Source: Candidatus Reconcilbacillus cellulovorans
GTDB taxonomy: Bacteria > Bacillota > Bacilli > Paenibacillales > Reconciliibacillaceae
Length of the DNA: 64,000 nt
Reading direction: 5' to 3'
Assembly (NCBI GenBank): GCA_002507565.1
Contig: MOXJ01000005.1
Coordinates: 1-64,000 of the forward strand
In this document: in pieces, positions 27,492 to 36,945 of the stretch
How the letters are laid out: the number at the start of each line of letters is the position of its first letter
Position numbering within the stretch: the stretch's first letter is position 1
Translations under genes and position numbers: made by a program
Notes under the pieces: generated by a model
The model's database searches: none
Seen by the model: only the letters and a program-made list of their open reading frames with translations
Told to the model about the DNA's origin: nothing

Positions 27492-27695
27492 ATGGGTTAC
27501 GAAAACGGTCAGTTGTTGACGGAAGACTGGCATTTTCACGACCATATGGAGTGCGAAGTTCCCGTTCAAATCTATCTCGGCGACACTCATAAGGACATCG
27601 GATTCGTCGAACAGGTGATGCCGGGATTCGTTAAGATCAACAACACATACTATAACCGAAATACATATCGATTTGTCTCACGGCCGGGTTTTTAA
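27492..27695 (+). CDS. Small conserved-looking protein of unknown function
   Basis: A 67-residue protein on the opposite strand to its neighbours. AGGAGGG stands 13 nt before the ATG and a terminator follows, so it looks like a complete unit. The protein is acidic and aromatic-rich, predicted mostly beta ('VPVQIYLGDTHKDIGFVEQV', 'VKINNTYYNRNTYRFVS'), with no signal, membrane segment or cysteine pair. I do not recognise a family. Coding is supported by the ribosome binding site, composition and terminator. Confidence 0.75.
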   Translation: MGYENGQLLTEDWHFHDHMECEVPVQIYLGDTHKDIGFVEQVMPGFVKINNTYYNRNTYRFVSRPGF

Positions 27696-27707
27696 AACGG
27701 ATTCCGC

Positions 27708-27757
27708 AGGGGACCGCCCCGCGGCGGCCGAGCGCCTCCGCGGGGGTCCCCTTTTGT
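27708..27757 (+). terminator. Intrinsic terminator between the small gene and ctc
   Basis: AGGGGACC (27708-27715) pairs with GGTCCCCT (27745-27752) with inner GC-rich pairing, followed by CTTTTG. It ends the plus-strand small gene; its last base touches the ctc stop codon. Confidence 0.8.
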
Positions 27758-28354
27758 TCAACCGTCATTTCCGGCCTGCTCTGCTTCTTCGCCCGCCTCT
27801 TCTCCCGCCCGGGCAGCCAGCACCGCGGCAACAACGACGTCGGGATCGTCCAACACTTCCACGCCTTCGGGAACGGGCAAATCCCCGACGATCACCTTGT
27901 CGCCGACTTCCAGTTTCGACACATCGACGCGGATTTCTTCCGGCAACCGTTCGGGCAGCCCGCGTACCTCGACCGTATCGAGCAGCTGGCTGAGCACGCC
28001 GCCCATGCGGACCGCCTCCGGCTCACCCACAAGCACGATCGGTACCTCGGCGCGAATCGGCTCGTTGAGGTTGACCTGGCGGAAATCGACGTGGATGACG
28101 CGTCCGCTCAGCGGGTCGCGCTGCAGTTCGGCAAGCAAGACGGGATGTCTGCCCGCATTCGGGATGTCCATCTCGAACAGGTGGCCGCCGCGGTGCCTCA
28201 GCACGAGCGCTAATTCCTTTTCGCTGATGGAGATCGGCGTGCTCGGCACGCTCGGTCCGTAGACGACGGCAGGCACACGCCCATTCAAACGAAGCTGTCT
28301 GGTGATGGATTTCCGGCTTTTGTCGCGCAGTTCGGGTTTCAGCGTCACGGTCAT
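27758..28354 (-). CDS. rplY: 50S ribosomal protein L25 / general stress protein Ctc
   Basis: A 198-residue protein with the L25 5S rRNA-binding domain (1-95, 'LKPELRDKSRKSITRQLRLN', 'HVDFRQVNL') and the C-terminal TL5 beta domain (about 100-185), ending in an acidic Ala/Glu tail. It is the Ctc form. AAGGAGG stands before the ATG at 28354; open frame upstream is not used. In B. subtilis prs lies between glmU and ctc; here glmU is directly upstream. Confidence 0.95.
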   Translation of the reverse strand: MTVTLKPELRDKSRKSITRQLRLNGRVPAVVYGPSVPSTPISISEKELALVLRHRGGHLFEMDIPNAGRHPVLLAELQRDPLSGRVIHVDFRQVNLNEPIRAEVPIVLVGEPEAVRMGGVLSQLLDTVEVRGLPERLPEEIRVDVSKLEVGDKVIVGDLPVPEGVEVLDDPDVVVAAVLAARAGEEAGEEAEQAGNDG

Positions 28355-28437
28355 GTTTCGTTGCCTCCTTCCGTCATTCGTTTTCCCCGAAATCGAAAGG
28401 CGCCAAACGAAACCATGCGGCGCTTGCAACCGAACTT

Positions 28438-29835
28438 TCAGTCGCGGGAATCGGCGGAACGGTTCCGGATCCGTTCGCGCAGCCGGCTTGCATAGCCGGG
28501 TTTGTTGATCTGGCGTTCCCTGGCGATCGCCAGCTCGTCTTCGCCGACGTCGTGAGTGATCGTCGAACCGGCCACGACGTACGCGCCGCGGCCGATGCGG
28601 ACGGGCGCGATCAGGTTGACGTTGCTGCCGATGAACGCCCCGTCCTCGATGATGGTCGTATGCTTCCGGTACCCGTCGTAATTCGCCGTAATCGCACCAC
28701 AGCCGATGTTGACGCCCGAGCCGACGCGGGCGTCGCCGACGTAGCTGAGATGCGGCACCTTGCTGCCGTCGCCGATCGTAGAGTTTTTAATCTCGACGAA
28801 ATCGCCGACGCGCACCGACGCGCCGATGACGGAACCCGGCCGCACATACGCGAACGGCCCGACATCGCTGTCCGGTCCGACGCGCGCACCCGCCAGCACA
28901 GAGTATCGGATTTTGACGCGGTCGCCAATATCGGAATCGGTTATATCGGCGTCGGGGCCAATCACGCACTCCGCGCCGATTCGGGTCCGCCCTCGCAGCG
29001 AGACGCCGGGATACAGCACCGTGTCCGGCCCGATCTCGACGTCGGCATCGACATAGACGCGGTCGGGATCGATCATCGTCACCCCGTTCTGCAAATGATG
29101 GCGGTTGATGCGCCGGCGCATCAGCCGCTCCGCCTCCGCCAGCGCCAGGCGGTCGTTGACGCCGAACGCCTCGGCTGGGTCTGACGTTTTGAACGCAGCA
29201 GCCGTCGCCCCTTCGGCGCACAGAATGCCGACGACGTCCGTCAAATAGTACTCCCCTTGCGCGTTGCGGTTGGTTACACGCGCAAGCGCGGAAAAGAGCA
29301 GGCGGCGGTCGAAACAGTAAACACCCGCGTTGATCTCCTTCACCGCGGCTTCTTCCGGACTGCAGTCCTTATCCTCCACGATCCGCGCCACCGATCCGTC
29401 GGCGGCGCGGACGACCCGTCCATACCCGCCCGGATCATCGCGTTCCGCCGTAAGCAGCGTAACCGCAGCGCGCTTTTCCGCGTGCAGCCGGACCATTTCT
29501 TCGAGCGTCTCCGGCCGGATCAGCGGCGAGTCGCCGCTCGCCACCAGCACGACCTCCGCTTCGCCGCTTTCGACGAGCGACCGGGCCTGCATGACAGCAT
29601 GACCCGTACCGAGCGGCTCCGGCTGAACCGCATACTCGACGGCGTCGCCCAAATAGGCCTGCACCGCCTCGGCCCCCCGCCCGACGACGACGATCACGCG
29701 ATTCGCCGTTCGGCGGACCGCCTCCACGACGTGGCCGATCATCGGCTTGCCGCAAACCGGATGCAACACTTTCGGCGTACGCGATCGCATCCGTTTTCCT
29801 TCGCCGGCCGCCAGCACGATTGCCGTACACTTCAT
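28438..29835 (-). CDS. glmU: Bifunctional UDP-GlcNAc pyrophosphorylase / GlcN-1-P acetyltransferase
   Basis: A 465-residue enzyme making UDP-N-acetylglucosamine for peptidoglycan. The N-terminal uridyltransferase domain has 'LAAGEGKRMRSRTPKVLHPV'; the C-terminal left-handed beta helix has hexapeptide repeats and acetyltransferase residues ('GCGAITANYDGYRKHTT'). Start ATG with GGGGAGAGG upstream. A terminator lies between spoVG and glmU, so glmU should have its own promoter, which I could not locate firmly. Confidence 0.98.
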   Translation of the reverse strand: MKCTAIVLAAGEGKRMRSRTPKVLHPVCGKPMIGHVVEAVRRTANRVIVVVGRGAEAVQAYLGDAVEYAVQPEPLGTGHAVMQARSLVESGEAEVVLVASGDSPLIRPETLEEMVRLHAEKRAAVTLLTAERDDPGGYGRVVRAADGSVARIVEDKDCSPEEAAVKEINAGVYCFDRRLLFSALARVTNRNAQGEYYLTDVVGILCAEGATAAAFKTSDPAEAFGVNDRLALAEAERLMRRRINRHHLQNGVTMIDPDRVYVDADVEIGPDTVLYPGVSLRGRTRIGAECVIGPDADITDSDIGDRVKIRYSVLAGARVGPDSDVGPFAYVRPGSVIGASVRVGDFVEIKNSTIGDGSKVPHLSYVGDARVGSGVNIGCGAITANYDGYRKHTTIIEDGAFIGSNVNLIAPVRIGRGAYVVAGSTITHDVGEDELAIARERQINKPGYASRLRERIRNRSADSRD

Positions 29836-29895
29836 TCGTCCGCCTCTCCCCCCGGCTGTTTCGGTCTATTCTGAATCATAATCGAACCGCGCCCG

Positions 29896-29926
29896 AAAAA
29901 AAAGAGAGCCGTCGGCGACGGCCCTC
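29896..29926 (-). terminator. Intrinsic terminator after spoVG
   Basis: The minus strand reads GAGGGCCGTC-GCC-GACGGCTCTC followed by eight T. Stem arms 29917-29926 and 29904-29913. Confidence 0.92.
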
Positions 29927-29942
29927 ATGCCGCGTCCAGGGC

Positions 29943-30716
<774 letters not shown>

Positions 30717-30720
<4 letters not shown>

Positions 30721-31550
30721 TCCGTCTCCTCCTTGTCGAAATAGTTGCCCGGCACGACGCGGACTTCCTTCGTTTTCGGGTCGACGCCGGCCAATCGGGC
30801 GAGCGAGACGTACTCGTCGACGAGATGTTCCTTCACGTCGCCGGACTCGACGAGCACGCCGACGCCGCAGACGTGTGCCCGGAATTCCGCCAGCAAGTCA
30901 ATCATGCCGCGAATGGTTCCCCCCGCCCGCATGAAATCGTCGATAATCAGCACGCCAGCCTGCTCCTTCAGCGCGCGGCGGGCGAGCGACATCGTGTGAA
31001 TGCGGCGGTTCGAACCGGAAACGTAATTCATGCTGACGGCGGAGCCTTCCGTCACGCGATTGTCGCGGCGAACGATCACGACAGGCAGATCAAGCCAGAA
31101 CGCCGTCGCATAGGCGATCGGGATGCCCTTCGTCTCGACCGTCATGACGACGTCGGCCCGACAGTCCGCAAAAGCGGTGGCGAACATTTTGCCGATGCGA
31201 CGGAGCAGAGACGGACATCCAAGCAAGTCCGACATATACAAATACCCGCCCGGCAAAACTCTTTCCGGATTTTGGAGCATATTGCATAAATCTTCAATCA
31301 ATTCCAACGCCTCTTGCCGCCGCATGCGCGGCACGAATTTCACGCCGCCCGCCGCGCCGGGCACCGTCTGAAGCTCGCCGATGCCGTCTTCCTCGAACAC
31401 TTCCTTGATGATGGACAAATCCTCGCTGATCGAGGACTTGGCGGACCGGTAACGTTCGGAAAACGTCGCGAGCGGAACCAGCTTGTGAGGACGGATGAGC
31501 AGATCATGGGTCATTTCGACCAGGCGGGCGCTTCGCTTCCATTTCCGCAT
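30717..31550 (-). CDS. purR: Purine operon repressor PurR
   Basis: A 277-residue repressor: N-terminal winged helix (residues 1-70) and a phosphoribosyltransferase-like domain that senses PRPP. 'GVLIIDDFMRAGGTIRGMID' is the PRPP motif and 'ETKGIPIAYATAFWLDLPVV' the core strand. It represses purine synthesis genes and responds to PRPP, not to ATP. RBS AAGGGGAATCCGGAGC. Its promoter overlaps the end of ispE. Confidence 0.97.
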
Positions 31551-31583
31551 GCTCCGGATTCCCCTTAACCGATGGTCAACCCC

Positions 31584-31613
31584 ACTATATCACCGCGGGA
31601 CGGAAGGAATCAA
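31584..31613 (-). promoter_or_regulatory. purR promoter
   Basis: The minus strand has TTGATT (31608-31613), an 18-nt spacer and TATAGT (31584-31589), overlapping the last codons of ispE. It would drive purR-ridA. Confidence 0.6.
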
Positions 31614-32489
31614 CCGTTCGGTCTCCGGCTCGGGCTGTCCCAGCAACCGCACGAGATACACGTGCCGGCAAAAGCCGCGCAGGCCGTTCTTCAGACGAAG
31701 CGCCTTCGACTGTTTGGCCGCGAGCGCGTAAACGGTCGGACCGCTGCCGGACATGAGCGCCGCGTCGGCGCCCATGCGCAAAAGGCACGTCTTGATCTTC
31801 CGCACCTGCGGGCAAAGCTCCACCGTTACGTCTTCCAGCATGTTGCCGAGAGAACGACAAAGAGCCGGAAAATCGCCGTCGCGGATCGCCCGCACGACAG
31901 CCGGCGTGGCGGGCGTCCGCTCTTTGTCCCCGGGGTGGTACCGCGCATAAACGGACGCCGTCGAAATCCCGGCTGCGGGTTTGGCCAGCACCACCCAGCA
32001 TGCGGGCGGCGCATCGATCGGCTCAAGCAATTCCCCTCGGCCGCGCGCGATCGCGGTGCCGCCGCGAACAAAAAACGGCACGTCGGAACCGAGCTCTGCA
32101 CCGAGTTTTTCCAGATCTTTCGTCGACAAACCTAAGTTCCACAGGCGGTTGAGCCCGCGCAGGACGGCCGCCGCATCGCTGCTGCCCCCACCGAGCCCTG
32201 CGGCGACGGGGATCCGTTTTTCCAGCCGAATGTGAACGCCGGACCGGATGTCGAATCGTTCCTTGAGCAACCGGGCGGCGCGGTAAACGAGGTTGTTTTC
32301 GTTGAGCGGCACGTAACCGGACGTCCCGGAGAGCGTGATCTCGTCGCGGGGCCAGGGTTGAATCTCCAGTCGGTCGGCCAGATCGATCGTCGTCAGAACC
32401 ATTTCAACTTCATGGTAACCATCTTCCCTTTTATGAAAAACATCCAGGGATAGGTTGATTTTCGCCGGAGCTTTTTCGAAGATTTTCAA
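31590..32489 (-). CDS. ispE: 4-(cytidine 5'-diphospho)-2-C-methyl-D-erythritol kinase
   Basis: A 299-residue GHMP kinase of the MEP isoprenoid pathway. Motifs: 'EKAPAKINLSLDV' at the start, the ATP loop 'PVAAGLGGGSSDAAAVLRGL' and 'LMSGSGPTVYAL' near the end. The start is TTG with GGAGG 7 nt upstream. A terminator lies just upstream of it after veg, so expression depends on readthrough or a promoter not seen. The small spore protein gene sspF, found between ispE and veg in B. subtilis, is absent. Confidence 0.97.
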   Translation of the reverse strand: MKIFEKAPAKINLSLDVFHKREDGYHEVEMVLTTIDLADRLEIQPWPRDEITLSGTSGYVPLNENNLVYRAARLLKERFDIRSGVHIRLEKRIPVAAGLGGGSSDAAAVLRGLNRLWNLGLSTKDLEKLGAELGSDVPFFVRGGTAIARGRGELLEPIDAPPACWVVLAKPAAGISTASVYARYHPGDKERTPATPAVVRAIRDGDFPALCRSLGNMLEDVTVELCPQVRKIKTCLLRMGADAALMSGSGPTVYALAAKQSKALRLKNGLRGFCRHVYLVRLLGQPEPETERLIPSVPR

Positions 32490-32514
32490 TCCTACCCCTC
32501 CCCGCGGCGGGATG

Positions 32515-32554
32515 AAAAAAGGCGAACCTCACGGCCCGCCGCTTCGCGTTCGCC
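32515..32554 (-). terminator. Intrinsic terminator after veg
   Basis: The minus strand reads GGCGAAC (32548-32554) paired with GTTCGCC (32521-32527) around a 20-nt loop, followed by six T. It would end most veg transcripts before ispE. Confidence 0.85.
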
Positions 32555-32576
32555 GGTCTTTTCCCGGTCGTTCCGG

Positions 32577-32852
32577 TCAGGAATTCGCGCACGTAATCCG
32601 CAGGTTGCCCTGTTCGTTGCAAATCGTTACTTCCACCGAATCCGTCAGAATGTCGACGTAGCTGTAGGAAACCCGTTTGAAAGCGTGCTGGCTGTCGTCC
32701 AGCTTGACGATGAACACGGAAGGATAGGTCTCTTCCAAAATGCCGAACCGCTCGATCGTCTTACGTCTGCCGCCGTTGGCCCGCAGCAGCACCCGTTCGC
32801 CGACATGGGCTTCCAGCCGCCGCTTGATTTCCGCAAGAGCGTCCCTCGCCAC
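32577..32852 (-). CDS. veg: Veg protein
   Basis: A 91-residue small beta-rich protein. '[20 protein letters not shown]' and '[11 protein letters not shown]' match Veg; it is linked to biofilm matrix regulation in B. subtilis (family knowledge). The start is GTG at 32852 ([14 protein letters not shown]) with GGGGTGGTG 7 nt upstream; the ORF extends 15 codons further without need. Two strong promoters drive it. Confidence 0.95.
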   Translation of the reverse strand: MARDALAEIKRRLEAHVGERVLLRANGGRRKTIERFGILEETYPSVFIVKLDDSQHAFKRVSYSYVDILTDSVEVTICNEQGNLRITCANS

Positions 32853-32885
32853 CGCTTGCCACCACCCCGTTTCAGATCCTTGTCC

Positions 32886-32914
32886 ATTATACCCCATATG
32901 TTACGGGATGTCAA
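32886..32914 (-). promoter_or_regulatory. veg proximal promoter
   Basis: The minus strand has TTGACA (32909-32914), exactly 17 nt, TATAAT (32886-32891): a perfect sigma-A consensus. Confidence 0.93.
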
Positions 32915-32927
32915 ATTAAAGACGAAT

Positions 32928-32956
32928 ATTATATCAGCGCAACGGTACGATGTCAA
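32928..32956 (-). promoter_or_regulatory. veg distal promoter
   Basis: The minus strand has TTGACA (32951-32956, at the end of yabG), exactly 17 nt, TATAAT (32928-32933): a second perfect consensus 42 nt upstream of the first. B. subtilis veg is also read from a pair of strong promoters. Confidence 0.93.
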
Positions 32957-33825
32957 CGACCTGCCGCGAAAAAAACGCGCCAGTTGCCCTCAGCAGGCGA
33001 AGCGCTCGGGCTTGGCAAAACGGACTGCAGATGAACGGGCAACTTCGGCATTCCCTCGCGGTAACGGCCGCGCGTGTCGATGCCGCCGATACCGTTGACG
33101 CCGCTGATCGTATGCCGGATCGTCTCCGGCAAATCGACCGTGCGGCCGATCGGAGTGTAGGCGACGCGGACCGCCACGGACACCGGATCAAGCGCATGAA
33201 TTAAGACGCGCGCGGGCGAGCTGGCGAAATTCGCGCCCGCATATAAAAGCGCCTCGAAGTGCGACTGGCACGCCCCCGCCACGACGACGAGTTCGTCCGG
33301 ATTGCGTTCGTAGCGCCTCGCCACGTCGACCGCCCGAACGAAATGGGCGGAATTTTTGTATTGCGTCAGGTCGCGGACAGAAGACGGCCGCCGCTTCAAC
33401 AGACCGTCATGGCCAGTGACGACCACGATGTCGGGGTGAATCGCCGGCAGAAGCCGCATGAGGGCTTCGGCCATCCACGGTTCCCGGACGAAATAGCCGT
33501 GAACCGGAACGCGAAATTCGCGGTAAAACGCCATACTCTTGCGCAAATATTCGAGATCGCCGTCTAAATGAAGTACCTTGCCGGGCATGCCGAAACAAAG
33601 CGGTTTGGCTTCCGGAACGACGTCTTCCGGGCGCCCCCACGGATCGCGCCGAGGGCGAAGCGGCGACGGCACAACCCTACATAGTTCCAGATCTTCCAAA
33701 GGTGCGTCGGCAAGCAACCGGAACTCGACGCCTTTCAAAACCGCCCTTCCGTTTTCCACCGCACAAATCCGGAACACGACATCGCCGCCGTACGACTTTC
33801 GGATGACGAGGTCCCCCGGTTTCAT
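32953..33825 (-). CDS. yabG: Sporulation-specific protease YabG
   Basis: A 290-residue mother-cell protease that trims spore coat proteins. It starts MKPGDLVIRKSYGGDVVFRI and has the family segments 'PGKVLHLDGDLEYL', 'VVTGHDGLLKR', 'YKNSAHFVRAV' and 'VAGACQSHFEALLYAGANFA', which carries the catalytic-type Cys/His residues. The ATG at 33825 follows GGGGAG and overlaps the rsmA stop (ATGA). The 129 open codons upstream lie inside rsmA and are not used. Confidence 0.95.
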   Translation of the reverse strand: MKPGDLVIRKSYGGDVVFRICAVENGRAVLKGVEFRLLADAPLEDLELCRVVPSPLRPRRDPWGRPEDVVPEAKPLCFGMPGKVLHLDGDLEYLRKSMAFYREFRVPVHGYFVREPWMAEALMRLLPAIHPDIVVVTGHDGLLKRRPSSVRDLTQYKNSAHFVRAVDVARRYERNPDELVVVAGACQSHFEALLYAGANFASSPARVLIHALDPVSVAVRVAYTPIGRTVDLPETIRHTISGVNGIGGIDTRGRYREGMPKLPVHLQSVLPSPSASPAEGNWRVFFAAGR

Positions 33826-34754
33826 TCGCCCCACTCCCCTTCGTTCATCGTATGGCGGGGATGGGTGAACCGTTCTTCCTCGGCCAAACGGTCGGCGAGC
33901 CGGACGAATTCTTCGACGGACATCGTTTCGGCGCGTCGCGACGGATCGATGCCGACGCTGCGGAGCAGCTCCTCGACCTTCACCCGATCGCCGGCCCGGT
34001 CGCCGGAGCCGAAACACGCGGCCAGCAAGTTGTTGGCGATCGTTTTCCGACGTTGCGCGAAACAAGCACGGACGACGCCGAAAAACAGCGTCTCGTCGCG
34101 TGCCCGCGGTGCCGGCGCCATTTTCGGCGTCAGGCGGACGACGGCGGAATCCACTTTGGGCGGCGGAACGAAACATCGCGCCGACACGACGGCGATCCGT
34201 TCGACGTCGCATCGATAGCGGACGGCAACGGTCAGGCTGCCGTAGGCTTTCGTCCCCGGCGAGGCGGCCAGCCGATCGGCGACTTCCTTTTGCACCATGA
34301 CGACCATACGCTCGAAACGGACGCCGGACGACAAAAGCGATGTCAAAATCGCCGTCGCGACGTTATACGGCAAATTGGCGGCGACGCGGACGGACCGCAT
34401 CCCGCCGAAATGGCGCGACCAGACGTCCCGCCAGTCGAGCCGAAGCGCGTCGGCGTGCAAAAGGCGGACGTTCGGATAGGGCGCCAACGTCTCGGCCAAG
34501 ACGGGCAACAGCCGTTCGTCGATCTCGACGGCGACCACCAGACCCGCCCGGCGCGCCAGCTGCTCCGTCAGCGCGCCGATGCCGGGCCCGATCTCCAAAA
34601 CGCCGTCTTCCGGGCCGGCGCCGGAGGCTTCTGCGATGTTTCTCAGCACCGCCGGCGACACGAGAAAATGCTGCCCCCACTTTTTGCGCAAGTCCAGTCC
34701 GTGCCTGCGCAAAATGTCGCGCGTGCGCGTCGGATCGGCGATGTCGGCGTTCAC
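33822..34754 (-). CDS. rsmA: 16S rRNA (adenine1518/1519-N6)-dimethyltransferase
   Basis: KsgA, about 310 residues, dimethylates two adenines in the 3' end of 16S rRNA. Motifs: 'LRKKWGQHFLVSPAVLRNIA', SAM site 'VLEIGPGIGALTEQLA' and 'VAANLPYNVATAIL' (NLPY). The GTG at 34754 overlaps the rnmV stop as GTGA, matching the coupled style of the operon; the ATG at 34787 would add 11 residues and cannot be excluded. Confidence 0.96.
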   Translation of the reverse strand: MNADIADPTRTRDILRRHGLDLRKKWGQHFLVSPAVLRNIAEASGAGPEDGVLEIGPGIGALTEQLARRAGLVVAVEIDERLLPVLAETLAPYPNVRLLHADALRLDWRDVWSRHFGGMRSVRVAANLPYNVATAILTSLLSSGVRFERMVVMVQKEVADRLAASPGTKAYGSLTVAVRYRCDVERIAVVSARCFVPPPKVDSAVVRLTPKMAPAPRARDETLFFGVVRACFAQRRKTIANNLLAACFGSGDRAGDRVKVEELLRSVGIDPSRRAETMSVEEFVRLADRLAEEERFTHPRHTMNEGEWGE

Positions 34755-35320
34755 GGCGCCTTCACCGCCGTTTCGGCCAATCCGCACGTCTCAAGCGCCC
34801 GGAACAGCTCGTCTTTCCGGATGCCGAACATTTGAATTCTTCTCCAGAACTGTTTTGAGTTACAGTATCCCCATCCGAGCGCATCGCCGACCGCCCGTCT
34901 ACGCGCCGCCGAATCCGGGCGACCCGCCAACCCCGCGGCCAGCACGTCGTCCCAACGCACGTCGGAGTCCGGCTTCCGGCCGTCGGCGCGCGCTGACGCC
35001 AACGCACGGCGGATCGCCTCATCGGACGCATACTCGACGCCGATTTTGCCGTCGGCGCGTCGGGCCTCTTCGGGCTTCAGGAAAGCGTGCCTGCATCCCG
35101 GAACACGCGATGCGACCGTTCTCCGAATTTTTTCTCCGGCGTAGTCGGGATCGAACAGCAAAATAACGCCCCGGCGGCGGCAAGCCAACTCGATCCGGCG
35201 AAGGACATCCTCGTCCACCGCTGAACCGTTCGTTTCCAGCGTGTCGGCGCCGGAGGCGCGACGAACGGCGGCCGCGTCGTTTTTGCCTTCAACGACGACG
35301 ATCTCGCGAATCGTCAACAC
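34751..35320 (-). CDS. rnmV: Ribonuclease M5
   Basis: A 189-residue TOPRIM nuclease maturing 5S rRNA. 'REIVVVEGKNDAAAVRRA' is the TOPRIM Glu motif and 'ILLFDPDYAGEKIRR' the DxD-type motif. The start is GTG at 35320 with GGAAGGG upstream. The conserved yabE-rnmV-rsmA order is kept. Confidence 0.95.
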   Translation of the reverse strand: MLTIREIVVVEGKNDAAAVRRASGADTLETNGSAVDEDVLRRIELACRRRGVILLFDPDYAGEKIRRTVASRVPGCRHAFLKPEEARRADGKIGVEYASDEAIRRALASARADGRKPDSDVRWDDVLAAGLAGRPDSAARRRAVGDALGWGYCNSKQFWRRIQMFGIRKDELFRALETCGLAETAVKAP

Positions 35321-35426
35321 GCATCCCTTCCCGCTCACAAACGAAAAGAGGACGACGGGGCGAAACCCCGGTGTCCTCCGTACCTGCTCCCGACGACCCC
35401 ATTGTAAGCCCTTTGCGGCGCGCGCG

Positions 35427-36578
35427 TCAATCTGCGGCAGGTTTCTCCTTGCCGATGACGTATACCTTATAGCCGCGCTTGACGCCGAATTGCCGGGCGT
35501 AGTCGACATTGTCGAAATAAATGTCGATCTTGTTGCCGCGGATCGCGCCGCCGGTATCTTCCGCCCGCCGAAAACCGATGCCCTCGATGTAAACCCACCA
35601 TCCGAGCGGAATGACGTCGGGGTCGACGGCGATCGTCCGTCCTTCCGTCGTCTTCGTCCCGGTCGCCGTAATGCCCGTCCACTGACCCCCGGGATACGCC
35701 CGCGCGTTCGTCGAATAGGCGGTCAGCGTGACGTTATTGAGCACGCGCACATACCGGAACGTCACGCCGCCCTTCGTGACGACGCGGGCTTCATTCTCAT
35801 CGTCCGCGGAAAGCACGGTCACCGGCTGTTTCGTACCGACGGCGATGACTCGGTCGACGGGTTGCGCCACGGTTTTTTCCGCCACGACTTTTTCCTCGAC
35901 CAGCACGCCGTCCTCGTACACTTTCTCGACCGTCTTCACCCGCTCCCCGGAACGACCTTCGCGCACGAGGCGTTCCTTGCCCTTCGGCAACGTGGCGTCG
36001 GTCGTGCGTACGGTGCCGAACGGCAGCGCCTCGCGGATTTCCACGGTTTCTTTCTCTACGCGCACGACGCGGATTTCGGTATCGGCGGACAGCTCCGCCG
36101 CCAGATCGGGCGTCACCCTGTCGTGTTCGTCGAGGTCGACGGCCAGCTGGCTCAACGCTTCCCCGACGGTCTTGCCCGTCGTATAGACCGTCCGCGTCAT
36201 TCCATCCACCGTCACGACGACCGGTCTCGCTCGTTCGAGTCCGATGCGGTCGCCGTCGCGCAAACGTGCGCCGTAAGGCGCCGAAAGCCGGTCATACGGC
36301 CGGACGTTGATGCCTTCCTCGGCAAGCAGCGTGCGGACGTCGGCGGCCGTCGTCTCCACCACGCGCTCCCGGCCGTCGACGACCAACGTGACGCGTTTGT
36401 ATGTCGTTCCGTACAGCAGCACGGCAAACGTGACGGCGGCGGCGAAGACGGCGGCGACGACCGTCGCCGCGCGACGGACGGCGCGGCGGTCCCCGACGAA
36501 ACGTTCCAGCGCGCCGGCGACGCGGCCGACGAACGGCCGCAACCGCCGGTTCCGGCGTTCTTCCCGGCTGTCTTCCAC
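35427..36578 (-). CDS. YabE: G5/3D-domain cell wall protein
   Basis: A 383-residue exported protein related to Firmicute Sps/Rpf-like wall-active proteins. Order: basic N-terminus, one membrane segment (about 38-58), two DUF348 repeats ('VTLVVDGRERVVETTAADVR', 'VVVTVDGMTRTVYTTGKTV'), a G5 domain (about 195-270) and a C-terminal 3D domain with its three Asp ('IAVDPDVIPLG', 'RAEDTGGAI', 'KIDIYFDN'). The 3D domain is a lytic transglycosylase-like fold. Start: GTG at 36578 with GGAGGAGGG 11 nt upstream. A c-di-AMP riboswitch and terminator control it. Confidence 0.93.
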   Translation of the reverse strand: MEDSREERRNRRLRPFVGRVAGALERFVGDRRAVRRAATVVAAVFAAAVTFAVLLYGTTYKRVTLVVDGRERVVETTAADVRTLLAEEGINVRPYDRLSAPYGARLRDGDRIGLERARPVVVTVDGMTRTVYTTGKTVGEALSQLAVDLDEHDRVTPDLAAELSADTEIRVVRVEKETVEIREALPFGTVRTTDATLPKGKERLVREGRSGERVKTVEKVYEDGVLVEEKVVAEKTVAQPVDRVIAVGTKQPVTVLSADDENEARVVTKGGVTFRYVRVLNNVTLTAYSTNARAYPGGQWTGITATGTKTTEGRTIAVDPDVIPLGWWVYIEGIGFRRAEDTGGAIRGNKIDIYFDNVDYARQFGVKRGYKVYVIGKEKPAAD

Positions 36579-36640
36579 CTTCGCTCGGTCCCTCCTCCGT
36601 GGCAGCGCCGGACGAGATGGCTTTCGACGGGCTTTTCGGA

Positions 36641-36680
36641 AAAACGAAAAACCCCGAAAGAGGGTACCTCTCCCGGGGGT
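36641..36680 (-). terminator. Riboswitch expression platform terminator before yabE
   Basis: On the minus strand ACCCCCGGGAGAGG pairs with CCTCTTTCGGGGT around a 3-nt loop and is followed by TTTTT. It sits between the riboswitch and the yabE start, so ligand binding can decide readthrough. Confidence 0.85.
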
Positions 36681-36717
36681 CGGCTGCGCGCCGCATCGAT
36701 CCGTTGCCCGTTCGAAA

Positions 36718-36925
36718 CGTCCCTCTCTCCCCACGCTTACGAGGTTAGCTGACGGGTTCGGGCGAGAGAGTCGCCCTATTTGCGTACCGCGCGCCTACGG
36801 CCGTCGGGCCGGCGCGCCCTCCGCAAAATTCACCCCTGAATCGCCTCCTCCGGACAACACCGGATTCGGCACGGTTCCCCCGCTTTCCGCGACAAGGCGG
36901 AAATTCAGCGACGGAAGGTGTTTCG
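36718..36925 (-). promoter_or_regulatory. c-di-AMP riboswitch (ydaO/yuaA class)
   Basis: Minus-strand leader carrying the class's conserved pieces in order: GTCGCTGAATTT (near 36902-36913), GCGGGGGAACC (near 36871-36882), GGGGTGAATTT (about 36826-36836), TAGGGCGACTC (about 36768-36778) and the diagnostic CCGTCAGCTAACCTCGTAAGCGT block (about 36734-36757). Ends pair as CCTTCC with GGGAGAGAGG. The class binds cyclic di-AMP and normally turns expression off. Boundaries are approximate. Confidence 0.93.
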
Positions 36926-36945
36926 ATCTGCAATTGTCGGTGGTA

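Noticed and set aside
27696-27757. Use of the 27708-27757 hairpin as the ctc terminator
   Set aside because: On the minus strand it is followed by TGCGGAATCC rather than a T-run, so it is assigned to the plus-strand gene.
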